64,000 nucleotides of DNA from Psychrobacter sp. UBA6766. Lineage in GTDB: Bacteria > Pseudomonadota > Gammaproteobacteria > Pseudomonadales > Moraxellaceae. Each line of letters starts with the position of its first letter. The first letter of the stretch is position 1. A program made the translations under genes and the position numbers. The stretch lies in the NCBI RefSeq assembly GCF_002453355.1, contig NZ_DKGQ01000025.1, forward strand, positions 34,139-98,138. The letters run 5' to 3'. Of this stretch, positions 17,920-26,062 are shown in pieces. The notes beneath the pieces are model-generated. The model searched no databases. It worked only from the letters and a program-made list of their open reading frames with translations, and was not told where the DNA came from.

Positions 17920-18762
17920 CTAACGCCGACGTAATAACAATTGCGAGATAACCACCAAAATTAACGAAGCAACCAGTAAAATCGTCCCAATCGCATTAAC
18001 TTCAGGTTTAAGTCCCACGCGCACCATAGAATAAATACGCAGCGGTAGAATCTCATAGCTGGGACCAGTGACAAAGGTCGATACCACCACATCATCGAGT
18101 GACAAGGTAAAAGCAAGTAACCAACCTGCCATGACCGCAGGAAAAATTACTGGAATTAATACGGTACGCACCATCGTTGACTCGTTAGCGCCTAAATCGC
18201 GTGCCGCTTCCATCAGGCGCTCATCCAAGCTACTTAAGCGTGCAAAAACGGTGATGACCACAAACGGTAGGCAAAAAGTAATGTGTGCCAATAGCAACGA
18301 GACGAATCCTAATTGCAGCCCAACCAATAAAAACAGCGCCAATAGCGATATCGCTAACACAATCTCAGGCGACATCATTAGCACAAATAACAAGCCATTT
18401 AGCAGGCCCTTGCCGCGAAAATCATAGCGATGTAGCGCAAGAGCAGTCAACGTGCCGATGATTGTGGAAACCGTGGCAGCAACCAGGCCCAGCACAATAG
18501 AATGCCAAAAAGCATCAAGCATTGCCTGATTGTTAAATAACGACTCGTACCACTTTAAACTAAAGCCGTCCCAGTGATAACCGATTTTTGATTTATTAAA
18601 TGACATCACCACCAATACAATGATGGGCAGATATAATAAAGTATAAATCAGACCGAGATAGCCTTTAGCGGCAATATTAGCGATGCTAAGCCGCTCGATA
18701 GCGCGTTTGGTTTTTGTTGGTGAGCGATGCATTGACGAGTTATTGGTTGAATTGCCAGACAT
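17920..18762 (-). CDS. potC: polyamine-type ABC transporter permease (PotC/PotI-like)
   Basis: 280 residues with six membrane helices and the permease EAA loop EAARDLGANESTMVRTVLIPVI. It closes the transport unit with the PotB-like permease and the PotA-like ATPase. Inner membrane; likely substrate spermidine or putrescine, though related systems carry other cationic compounds, so specificity is inferred from family only. Its start overlaps the stop of the upstream permease (ATG/TAA sharing one base), showing translational coupling. A 30-residue Ser/Asn/Arg-rich N-terminus precedes the first helix. Confidence 0.88.
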   Translation of the reverse strand: MSGNSTNNSSMHRSPTKTKRAIERLSIANIAAKGYLGLIYTLLYLPIIVLVVMSFNKSKIGYHWDGFSLKWYESLFNNQAMLDAFWHSIVLGLVAATVSTIIGTLTALALHRYDFRGKGLLNGLLFVLMMSPEIVLAISLLALFLLVGLQLGFVSLLLAHITFCLPFVVITVFARLSSLDERLMEAARDLGANESTMVRTVLIPVIFPAVMAGWLLAFTLSLDDVVVSTFVTGPSYEILPLRIYSMVRVGLKPEVNAIGTILLVASLILVVISQLLLRRR

Positions 18763-19655
18763 TAGGCCACCTCGTTAAAGTCGGTTTTGCCAATACGGCG
18801 GCTACTGGCACGGTAGGCGAGTAATAATACAGCCATCGCAAGCGTTAATAGCACACTGGCTGCAGCGCCAAATGGCCAATCTCGAGCATCTAAAAATTGG
18901 TTTTTGATGATATTACCGACCAATAAATTGCGTGAGCCGCCCAAAATATCAGCAACATAAAACATCCCCATCGCTGGCAGTAGTACCAATAGTACCCCCG
19001 AGATAATACCCGGTGTGGTCAAAGGCAGTACCACATGCCAAAAGGTTTGTTTTTTCGAGGCGCCCAGATCTTGTGAGGCAAGGAGCATATCATTGCGCAA
19101 ATCGCTAAATACTGCATACAGTGGCAGCACCATAAAAGGAAATAGCAAATAGGTTAAACCGGCAATCACCGCCCCTTGGGTGTATAAAATATCTATGGGC
19201 GCATCGATGATGCCGATGGCTAATAAGGCTTTATTAATCAAACCATTACTGGCAAATAATAATTTGAGCGCATAAGTTCGTACCAAAGAGTTGGTCCAAA
19301 ATGGCAATATCAGCATAAGCATCAACAGTGGCTGCCAGCGTTTATCCACTCTTGATACAAACCAAGCAAACGGGTAGCCAAGCAATAAGCAAATGACCGT
19401 GGTGATGCCCGCCATCCATAACGAATGCACAAAGACATCAAAATAAAGCGGGTCAATCATGCGCGCGTAGCTGTCGATAGTCACCGGTAAATTTATAAAA
19501 GCGCTGCTATCACGGGTTAAAAAGCTGACTGCAATGACTAGGATATTTGGCAATAATGCAAAAATAAGCAGCCAACCCCAAATAAGCCACAGCGTTGCGG
19601 TACGAAAAGGGCTTTTATTACTGACGTTTTTATTCTTTAAGCCAAGGCGCGCCAT
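18762..19655 (-). CDS. potB: polyamine-type ABC transporter permease (PotB/PotH-like)
   Basis: 297 residues, six membrane helices, EAA-loop equivalent SQDLGASKKQTFWHVVLPLT, and FWTNSLVRTYALK typical of PotB/PotH. Partner of the PotC-like permease in the inner membrane channel. The start codon overlaps the stop of the ATPase gene by one base and its own stop overlaps the next start, so the three genes form a tight operon in the order ATPase, PotB, PotC. Confidence 0.88.
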   Translation of the reverse strand: MARLGLKNKNVSNKSPFRTATLWLIWGWLLIFALLPNILVIAVSFLTRDSSAFINLPVTIDSYARMIDPLYFDVFVHSLWMAGITTVICLLLGYPFAWFVSRVDKRWQPLLMLMLILPFWTNSLVRTYALKLLFASNGLINKALLAIGIIDAPIDILYTQGAVIAGLTYLLFPFMVLPLYAVFSDLRNDMLLASQDLGASKKQTFWHVVLPLTTPGIISGVLLVLLPAMGMFYVADILGGSRNLLVGNIIKNQFLDARDWPFGAAASVLLTLAMAVLLLAYRASSRRIGKTDFNEVA

Positions 19656-20932
19656 TAGCTGATATCCTTTTGCGCAGCTAGACTGTTCGCTGTAATTCCA
19701 GTCGCTTTATTATTCGCTTCTTCGTCAAGCGTTCCATCTTCTGGTAATACCCATTCCCAGCCGTCAACCCAAGATACTTTAACACCTTCATAAAGTTTAT
19801 AATCAAAACTTGGGTCATCTTCATCAAAGAATTCTGAGGCTTTAATAATATGCCCGTTAGCCAGCTCAATAATCGAGTCTAAAGTACTGCCTTTATAATT
19901 GCTTTCAATCACCCGTCCCAATAAACCAGTATGTTCTTTATCATTGGGGTCGTAAATGCGCAAATCTTCTGGACGCAATAGTAAATTGACGATATCGCCA
20001 ACTTGCACGTCATTGGCAAAGTTGGGACGGCGCAAATTGCGTAAAGTAATCGGGCCTTCCTGCGCTTGTGCTTCGCAGACCTCGACTTCAATACGCCCAT
20101 TGGTCACGCGACCATCGCGATCGGCCTGCTCAGGATAAACGCCTTTAACTTCCGCTTTGAATAAATTGGTCTCCCCGATAAACTTGGCAGTAAATAGATT
20201 GGCAGGGGTTTCATAAATCTCAATCGGTGTGCCAATTTGCTGAAATCTGCCGTCTTTCATCACCGCAATACGATCCGACATCGACAGCGCTTCTTCTTGG
20301 TCGTGGGTGACAAAAACAAAGGTAATGCCAAGCTCCCGTTGCAGACGTTTGAGTTCAGATTGCATTTGCAAGCGCAGTTTATGGTCGAGCGCTGATAAAG
20401 GCTCGTCGAGCAATAATAGTTTAGGACGATTAATCACCGCGCGCGCAATCGCTACTCGCTGCTGCTGACCGCCCGATAAATCTTGCGGTCGACGATTGGC
20501 CAAATGCTCAAGTTGTACCATCGACAGCATCTCACGCACCCGCGTTTGAATCTCATCTTTTGGCACTTTCTTGAGTTTAAGTCCGTAAGCGACATTTTGC
20601 GCCACCGTCATATGCGGAAATAACGCATATTGCTGAAACACGGTATTGACCGGACGCTTATCCGCTGGCAAGCCTGCCATTTGCATACCATCAAGATAAA
20701 TTGCCCCAGCATTCGGCTGCTCAAAACCAGCAATCAACCGTAACAAGGTCGTTTTACCGCATCCTGACGGCCCGAGCAAAGTGATAAACTCACCATGCTG
20801 AATATCGAGGTTAATATCCTTTAACACTTCGGTTTGATCGTAAATCTTTTGGAGACCAGTCAGCTTTAGCAGCACCTTATCAGTATTGGGCGACGCAGGC
20901 GCGGTTTGCAGGTTTACATTTGATTCGGTCAT
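19655..20932 (-). CDS. potA: polyamine-type ABC transporter ATPase (PotA/PotG-like)
   Basis: 425 residues. The nucleotide-binding domain has Walker A GPSGCGKT (54-61), signature LSGGQQQ (152-158), Walker B LLLLDEP (172-178) and the H-loop in VTHDQEEA. A TOBE-like regulatory domain occupies about 270-400. This is some 45 residues longer than E. coli PotA (378), through an insert around 290-310 and an acidic, Asn-rich tail. First gene of the operon; no gene for a periplasmic binding protein (PotD/PotF) is adjacent, so that subunit must come from elsewhere. Confidence 0.9.
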   Translation of the reverse strand: MTESNVNLQTAPASPNTDKVLLKLTGLQKIYDQTEVLKDINLDIQHGEFITLLGPSGCGKTTLLRLIAGFEQPNAGAIYLDGMQMAGLPADKRPVNTVFQQYALFPHMTVAQNVAYGLKLKKVPKDEIQTRVREMLSMVQLEHLANRRPQDLSGGQQQRVAIARAVINRPKLLLLDEPLSALDHKLRLQMQSELKRLQRELGITFVFVTHDQEEALSMSDRIAVMKDGRFQQIGTPIEIYETPANLFTAKFIGETNLFKAEVKGVYPEQADRDGRVTNGRIEVEVCEAQAQEGPITLRNLRRPNFANDVQVGDIVNLLLRPEDLRIYDPNDKEHTGLLGRVIESNYKGSTLDSIIELANGHIIKASEFFDEDDPSFDYKLYEGVKVSWVDGWEWVLPEDGTLDEEANNKATGITANSLAAQKDIS

Positions 20933-21359
20933 AAAGTTGATTCCTAAAACACCAAATGCGCAGTAGCGCTAAAACACTAGATACTGGCAGCAATTTATTA
21001 AATGTTGTTAAGTATGGCGATAAGCGATAGCTATATATGGGGTCTGGTTGCTGCGTATTATAACAAACCCTTGCTATAAATCAGTGCAAGTTCGTTATCG
21101 GTTGGTTGGATTAAGTTTTTAATAGAATAAGCAGGATAAACGCTGTTTGGAATATCGTGCGTTTAAAATAAAGAATTTTTACCGTTTTCTTGCGTTGCTT
21201 GCGCTACAATAATTTTGTGTATGCTAAATACAAAGATATTTGCAATAGCAAACAACTAAGCTGAAAAAATAAGCTTAGATGAAAACTGTAAGTTAAAGCA
21301 GAAAACAGCCGGCTAGAGCAATTTATAATTTTAACCCTTTTGATAAACAAGGACCCCTT
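20933..21359. other. divergent control region between potABC and carbonic anhydrase genes
   Basis: 427 bp with no credible gene. It must hold promoters in both directions. Boxes near 21190-21225 (TTGC-rich followed by TATGCT) have poor spacing and I do not mark a promoter. The carbonic anhydrase ribosome-binding site is AAGGA at about 21348. Confidence 0.45.
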
Positions 21360-21998
21360 ATGCCTAACAGTAACCGCCCAAAAACTGGTCAAGAAGCACT
21401 GGCACTACTCAAAGAAGGTAATGTGCGCTACGTGGAAAGTTTGACCAGCACCGACCCCTGTATGCAAAAACGTCCCGAGCTGATCAGTGATCAAGACCCG
21501 TTAGCAATTATCTTGGGTTGTTCAGATGCCCGCGTTCCCGTTGAGATTGTATTTGATCAAGGTCTGGGCGATTTGTTTGTTATACGCGTGGCAGGAAACG
21601 TGGTTGCACCATCACAAATCGGCTCGATTGAGTTTGCTGCTGAAAAATTTGGCACCAAACTGGTGGTAGTACTTGGACATTCGCATTGCGGAGCGGTAAC
21701 CGCTTGCGTCGATGCGCTCATTAATCCTGAACAAAACTACTCGCCAAATCTACAGTCCATCGTCGATCGTATCCGCCCAAGTGTTTATAACTTGCATGAG
21801 CTGGCGACTGCCAACGGTCAAGATGTCGATGCGGATGAGCTGGTTGATCGCTCTATTCGTGCCAATGTGCGCATGTCGGTCAGCCAATTAAAGCACGGTT
21901 CGCGCGCCTTAGAAGACTTAACCAGTAGCGGCCAGCTACTCGTCGTTGGCGCTGAATACAATTTAGAGACTGGAAAAGTACGCTTTTTAGATACTTAA
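21360..21998 (+). CDS. beta-class carbonic anhydrase
   Basis: 212-residue zinc enzyme interconverting CO2 and bicarbonate. Zinc ligands are Cys54 (GCSDARVP), His107 and Cys110 (GHSHCGA), with the catalytic Asp56-Arg58 dyad. No signal peptide, so cytoplasmic; it probably supplies bicarbonate for carboxylases. The short N-terminus and length fit the clade of plant-like/bacterial beta enzymes rather than E. coli Can specifically. It is monocistronic with a 148-bp gap to gloA. Confidence 0.94.
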   Translation: MPNSNRPKTGQEALALLKEGNVRYVESLTSTDPCMQKRPELISDQDPLAIILGCSDARVPVEIVFDQGLGDLFVIRVAGNVVAPSQIGSIEFAAEKFGTKLVVVLGHSHCGAVTACVDALINPEQNYSPNLQSIVDRIRPSVYNLHELATANGQDVDADELVDRSIRANVRMSVSQLKHGSRALEDLTSSGQLLVVGAEYNLETGKVRFLDT

Positions 21999-22146
21999 TA
22001 GCTATTTATCATTAAACGTCTTGTCAGTGAATGTCTTATCATTCAACGACTAAAATAGTGGCTACGAGTGAATTATGAAGGTATCCGCTATTAACGATTG
22101 ATGATAGATAATTGATGACTAAAAACACTTAAATATTGGAATAACT

Positions 22147-22746
22147 ATGACTGATTCAGAAAACTTGGCCAATAACCAAAAAGCCAACAACCAAAAACCC
22201 AATAATCAGACAACGATTGCTCAACCTAAGAGCAGCGTAAAAGCAGAAGGTGTTCAGCCAATTTCAGCTCAGACGATAGGTTATACCTTTAACCATACCA
22301 TGCTACGAGTAAAAGACCCGGCCAAATCATTAGCCTTTTACACTGGTATTTTGGGTATGACGTTATTGGCGGTAAAAAAATTCCCAGCGATGGATTTTGA
22401 TTTATACTTTTTAGCCAAGCTCACTGAGAGCGAGCGTGACAACTTGCCAGCGGGTGACGACTTAGAGATTTTTGCCTTCCGTCAGCGCGGTATTTTGGAG
22501 TTGACCCATAACTACGGTACTGAGACTCAAGCAGATTTTAGTTATCACGATGGGAATGGTGAACCTCAAGGCTTTGGTCATATCTGCTTTAGTGTGCCAA
22601 ACCTTGATGAGGCAGTTGCTTGGTTTGATGAAAACAATGTCGAATTTAAAAAACGTCCAGAAGATGGCAGTATGAAAAATATCGCCTTTATTAAAGACGT
22701 TGACGGTTACTGGATTGAAATTGTGCAAGCAGACTTAATGGCTTAG
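22147..22746 (+). CDS. gloA: lactoylglutathione lyase (glyoxalase I)
   Basis: Isomerises the methylglyoxal-glutathione hemithioacetal to S-lactoylglutathione. The 199-residue protein has the metal ligands His50 (FNHTMLRV), Glu118 (GILELTHN), His145 (GFGHICFSV) and Glu191 (YWIEIVQ). The insert KLTESERDNLPAGDD is that of the longer, eukaryote- and Pseudomonas-like zinc type rather than the short E. coli nickel type. The first 40 residues are extra and Asn/Gln-rich, with a threefold pentapeptide repeat (residues 9-23) encoded by a 15-bp DNA repeat at 22171-22215. Confidence 0.94.
   Translation: MTDSENLANNQKANNQKPNNQTTIAQPKSSVKAEGVQPISAQTIGYTFNHTMLRVKDPAKSLAFYTGILGMTLLAVKKFPAMDFDLYFLAKLTESERDNLPAGDDLEIFAFRQRGILELTHNYGTETQADFSYHDGNGEPQGFGHICFSVPNLDEAVAWFDENNVEFKKRPEDGSMKNIAFIKDVDGYWIEIVQADLMA
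22171..22215 (+). repeat. 3 x 15-bp in-frame tandem repeat in gloA
   Basis: Three degenerate 15-bp units (22171-22185, 22186-22200, 22201-22215) encode NNQKA, NNQKP and NNQTT at the N-terminus of glyoxalase I, outside the catalytic fold. Confidence 0.75.
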
Positions 22747-22840
22747 TTTTATAAAACCCTTATAATTCTATGAATTTGAAAAACTTTTTTAGAGTGTTAA
22801 TAGGTCTAAAAATGTTGGTTAGTTTGAAACCTTTATTCAT

Positions 22841-22876
22841 AAAAAAGCCGCTATTTTTAATATGGCGGCTTTTTTA
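22841..22876. terminator. bidirectional terminator between gloA and cytochrome c' gene
   Basis: AAAAAAGCCGC pairs with GCGGCTTTTTT (one internal mismatch near the loop). The A and T runs make it work for both converging genes. Confidence 0.9.
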
Positions 22877-22896
22877 TATTCGAAAGTGAATACTGT

Positions 22897-23367
22897 TTAG
22901 TCTTTTTTCACTCTAAAATCGGTATGGCACGATTTACAGCTTTCACCCACTTGACCAAGCGCTGGCATTACTTGATCGATACTGGTTGCTGTTTGCGCCG
23001 CCGCATTTAACTCAGCAGTGGCTTTTTGAAAGTCATCTGCCTTTGCGCGGAAATCATCAGTGTTACTCCAAACCGCTTCAGTTGCATTACCAGTGGCTTC
23101 TTGATTTTCAAAATGACTCCAAGGATTGGCTGAGTCTTCGGCTAAAAATGCCGCTTGTTCTTTAAATATATCGGCATCAAACGTATCTGGTGCTTCTGCC
23201 ATATCACCCATGATGCCCATCGCATCGCCCCAGCTTTTCATACTGTCTTGGCGCGCTTTGACATCAGGGTCAACTGGCGTGCTACAAGCTGTCAGGCCTA
23301 AGATGGCTGCCATTAAAGTGATGCCAATGATAGACTTGAATGTGTTGTTATTAGAGACCTGTGCCAT
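22897..23367 (-). CDS. class II cytochrome c (c'-type) lipoprotein
   Basis: 156 residues. Lipobox LTAC (Cys28) after a hydrophobic signal segment, then a predicted four-helix bundle with the haem-binding CKSCH (144-148) close to the C-terminus, the position typical of cytochrome c'. His148 is the axial ligand; the long N-terminal helix (VKARQDSMKSWGDAMGIMGDM) would shield the sixth site. Such proteins bind NO or CO or carry electrons in the periplasm; the role here is open. The lipid anchor is less usual than a soluble form. A ribosome-binding site AGGAGC precedes the ATG. Confidence 0.87.
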   Translation of the reverse strand: MAQVSNNNTFKSIIGITLMAAILGLTACSTPVDPDVKARQDSMKSWGDAMGIMGDMAEAPDTFDADIFKEQAAFLAEDSANPWSHFENQEATGNATEAVWSNTDDFRAKADDFQKATAELNAAAQTATSIDQVMPALGQVGESCKSCHTDFRVKKD

Positions 23368-23785
23368 CTGTATTGCTCCTTATACGCGGCTAATAAAAAG
23401 GTGCCGTAGCATTTGCATGCTCGCCACCTATTAAATTACTACTATGAATATAAATGTTATGTTGTTGTTTTAAGTACTAAAGACAGCGATGTTCCAGTTT
23501 TTTATAGTATATTTGATTTAATCTATACTGCTGTTAATTAAACCTTAATAGACTAAGATAAAATAGGTCAATAAAGTACCTTTTTGTAATGTCCTTTCAA
23601 ACCTCTATAAAATAAAGAATACTGACTTAGCAAGTTGGTTTATATTTAAATAACAGATATTAAATGATAAAGGTCAGCAGTAAACGCTGACCTTTATCAT
23701 GTTCGTCTTTATTATTATAGAAATCAAATAGCAGGATTTATACAAAAACCTCAACGCTGTCTGCGACTTATTATGCCAATGACGG
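23368..23785. other. intergenic region between cytochrome c' and hemF
   Basis: 418 bp without a credible gene. It includes the leader of the leftward cytochrome gene and, near the hemF 3' end, the long perfect hairpin at 23664-23700. Otherwise AT-rich with nothing I can assign. Confidence 0.5.
23664..23700. terminator. long perfect hairpin, probable terminator after hemF
   Basis: A 15-bp perfect stem (ATGATAAAGGTCAGC and complement) with a 7-nt loop. It lies 86 bp downstream of the hemF stop on the minus strand. No good T-run follows on either side, so termination efficiency is doubtful; it may stabilise the 3' end of the mRNA instead. Confidence 0.55.
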
Positions 23786-24793
23786 CTATAAAGTCAACCA
23801 ATCACGCGGTTTTAGATAAAAATTGGTTAATTCAAACTCAGGTGTTTCTGGTGCAGGTTCAAAGCGATAATGCCAACTGGCAAGCGGCGGCATACTGACT
23901 AGGATGGATTCAATGCGTCCATTACTTTGTAGCCCAAACAGGGTACCACGGTCATAAACGAGGTTATATTCGACGTAGCGTCCGCGGCGATAGAGCTGAA
24001 ATTCACGCTGCGCTTCGGTATAAGGGGTGTTTTTACGCTGCTCAAAAATTGGCAAAATGCCTTCAAGATAACCATTGCCGACCGCTTGCATAAAGTTAAA
24101 GCAAGTTTCAAAATCCCAGCCACGGCTCTCGGTATTGACGTCATCATAAAACAGTCCGCCGATACCGCGCTGCTCATCACGATGACGCAGATGAAAATAT
24201 TCATCACACCATTGTTTAAAGTCAGGATAAACGCTATCGCCAAAAGGCGCGCAAAGGTCATAACAGACCTGATGCCAATGAACGCAGTCGGCGAGGACAG
24301 GGTAAAATGGGGTCAAATCAAAGCCGCCACCAAACCACCAAATCGGGTCTTCGCCCTCGGCCTCAGCAACGAATAAACGCACATTAGCGTGACTGGTTGG
24401 CACATTAGGATTTTTAGGATGAACAACCAGTGATACACCCAGTGCTTGTGCTTTACGACCGGCAATGTCAGGATGACGTGCGGTTGCCGAGGCGGGTAGG
24501 TTATGGACATGAATATGACTAAACATCACGCCCGCTTTCTCGATGACTTCGCCATCTGCCATCACGCAAGAACGACCGCCGCCGCCCTCAGGGCGCTCCC
24601 AATCGTCGGGAACGAAAGTTGCTGGATTGTCATTGCTACTGCCGTCACGCTCTTGCGCCTCTAAGGCTCGGCAGATTCGCGCTTGCAAATCCACTAAGAA
24701 CTCGCGAACACGTCTGATGTCATCGTGAGTTGGCGTTACTACTGCATTGGTTTCTGACAAATTGTCATTGTTATCTATATTTGGTATGGTCAT
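23786..24793 (-). CDS. hemF: oxygen-dependent coproporphyrinogen III oxidase
   Basis: Oxidatively decarboxylates two propionates of coproporphyrinogen III to give protoporphyrinogen IX, using O2; haem biosynthesis, cytoplasm, homodimer. The 335-residue protein shows the family blocks GGGGRSCVMADG, NPNVPTSHANVR, WWFGGGFDLTPFYP, RGIGGLFYDD and GRYVEYNLVYDRGT. It has about 30 extra N-terminal residues relative to E. coli HemF (299). It follows ribA by 18 bp on the same strand and is likely co-transcribed. Confidence 0.97.
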   Translation of the reverse strand: MTIPNIDNNDNLSETNAVVTPTHDDIRRVREFLVDLQARICRALEAQERDGSSNDNPATFVPDDWERPEGGGGRSCVMADGEVIEKAGVMFSHIHVHNLPASATARHPDIAGRKAQALGVSLVVHPKNPNVPTSHANVRLFVAEAEGEDPIWWFGGGFDLTPFYPVLADCVHWHQVCYDLCAPFGDSVYPDFKQWCDEYFHLRHRDEQRGIGGLFYDDVNTESRGWDFETCFNFMQAVGNGYLEGILPIFEQRKNTPYTEAQREFQLYRRGRYVEYNLVYDRGTLFGLQSNGRIESILVSMPPLASWHYRFEPAPETPEFELTNFYLKPRDWLTL

Positions 24794-24811
24794 AAAATAT
24801 CTAATTATTTA

Positions 24812-25495
24812 CTATTTATTTAGGTGTAAAGCGGTATTGAAGTCTTTATCCAGCAGATGTCCCATACGATCGCGTTTGGTTGCTAGATAGTCAGCATTCA
24901 TATCGTTCACCCCGACCAACAACGGCACGCGCTCAACGACATTGATGCCATGCTCCGTTAAATAAGCCACTTTATCGGGGTTGTTGGTAATAAGTCGAAC
25001 GCTATCGACGCCAACATGGGCGAGCATCGGTCCACACATATCATAAACGCGCGCATCAGCCGGTAACCCTAACATAAGATTGGCATCTAGGGTATCATGC
25101 CCTTGATCTTGCAAAGCGTAAGCACGGATTTTATTGGTCAAACCGATACCGCGACCTTCTTGACGCAAGTATAATATTGCCCCACAGCCCGTCTCTTGTA
25201 TCGCTTGCATCGCTGTATTAAGCTGTGGCCCACAATCGCATTTTAGTGAGCTAAAGGCATCGCCAGTTAAGCATTCAGAGTGAATACGAATCAGCGGAAT
25301 AGGGGCTTCTTTTGGTGCGTTATTATTTCGGCTTAATGCTGCGACCTGCTGATTTAAAACATTGGCTTGATCGGCCACAGGCAAACCCACGGTAAGCATC
25401 ACATGCTCTTGACCGTCTTCATTTTCGAAGACATGAATATCAAACTCGCCGTGACGAGTAGGAAGCTTGGCGCTAGTGATAAATTGATATGACAT
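24812..25495 (-). CDS. ribA: GTP cyclohydrolase II
   Basis: First step of riboflavin synthesis: opens GTP to 2,5-diamino-6-ribosylamino-pyrimidinone phosphate. Zinc ligands lie in SECLTGDAFSSLKCDCG (Cys-X10-Cys-X-Cys); catalytic residues in LRQEGRGIGL and the TNNPDKV loop are present. It is a stand-alone RibA without a RibB domain. I place the start at the ATG giving MSYQFITSAKLPTRHGEF because AGGA sits 5 nt before it and it matches the family N-terminus; an in-frame start 51 bp upstream would add 17 residues. No FMN riboswitch is visible upstream. It leads a likely ribA-hemF operon. Confidence 0.95.
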   Translation of the reverse strand: MSYQFITSAKLPTRHGEFDIHVFENEDGQEHVMLTVGLPVADQANVLNQQVAALSRNNNAPKEAPIPLIRIHSECLTGDAFSSLKCDCGPQLNTAMQAIQETGCGAILYLRQEGRGIGLTNKIRAYALQDQGHDTLDANLMLGLPADARVYDMCGPMLAHVGVDSVRLITNNPDKVAYLTEHGINVVERVPLLVGVNDMNADYLATKRDRMGHLLDKDFNTALHLNK

Positions 25496-26062
25496 TAATG
25501 TCCTGCATAAGCTGATCATCGTGACGCTACGGTCTGCGACTACCACTCTATACTATATAATAGTAGTCAAAGTAAAGCAGATAGACTGCTAAGAGAAATA
25601 GCATACGGATGCTGCCTAGTGGAAATACACACAAAGTTCACAGACGGCGCACGATGATTAAAGCGACAATTAAAAATAAATGCTATTATGCCATACTATT
25701 TTGACGGATACAGTGACAAGTCTTTGCCCTTACATTACTATGTCGTCACTAACGTCCGATATGAAGGCAAAATTAGCAGGCCGCATCGGGTTTTGTATTA
25801 GGCCATGTCCTTATTTTAAAATGGCGATAAAAAGTTCACATTTGAAAGAGTTGCTTTATTTTAAATAGCGTATTTTTCGTTATTCACAATTATTTTAACA
25901 GTTATTTTAAAAGCTGTATCAATAATCATATAGTCGATGGCATTTATCAGTTTATGATGTCCACGCTATTATTAACGCCACTTAGAATGTCAGCCGTGGC
26001 AACGCCGTCTCGGTATTCTAAGGTAGCATCTTGTCAGCAGATTGGTAGGTATCGTACGTTCT
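25496..26062. other. divergent control region between ribA and dxs
   Basis: About 570 bp. A 62-codon open frame at 25680-25868 has no supporting features and I do not call it. The segment 25806-25832 shares a composite motif with 40757-40789 upstream of the araC-type gene. No riboswitch or clear promoter is recognisable. Confidence 0.45.
25806..25832 (+). repeat. copy 1 of a shared upstream motif
   Basis: TGTCCT, ATTTTAAA and ATGGCGATAAAA occur in this order here and at 40757-40789, with a single substitution and a 3-bp spacing difference; TTGCTTTA follows downstream in both (25849 region and 40823 region). Role unknown. Confidence 0.4.

Noticed and set aside
25680..25868. 62-codon open frame between ribA and dxs
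   Set aside because: No ribosome-binding site, no recognisable pattern, and composition like the surrounding non-coding sequence.
25496..26062. FMN riboswitch before ribA
   Set aside because: None of the conserved FMN aptamer blocks is visible on the minus strand.
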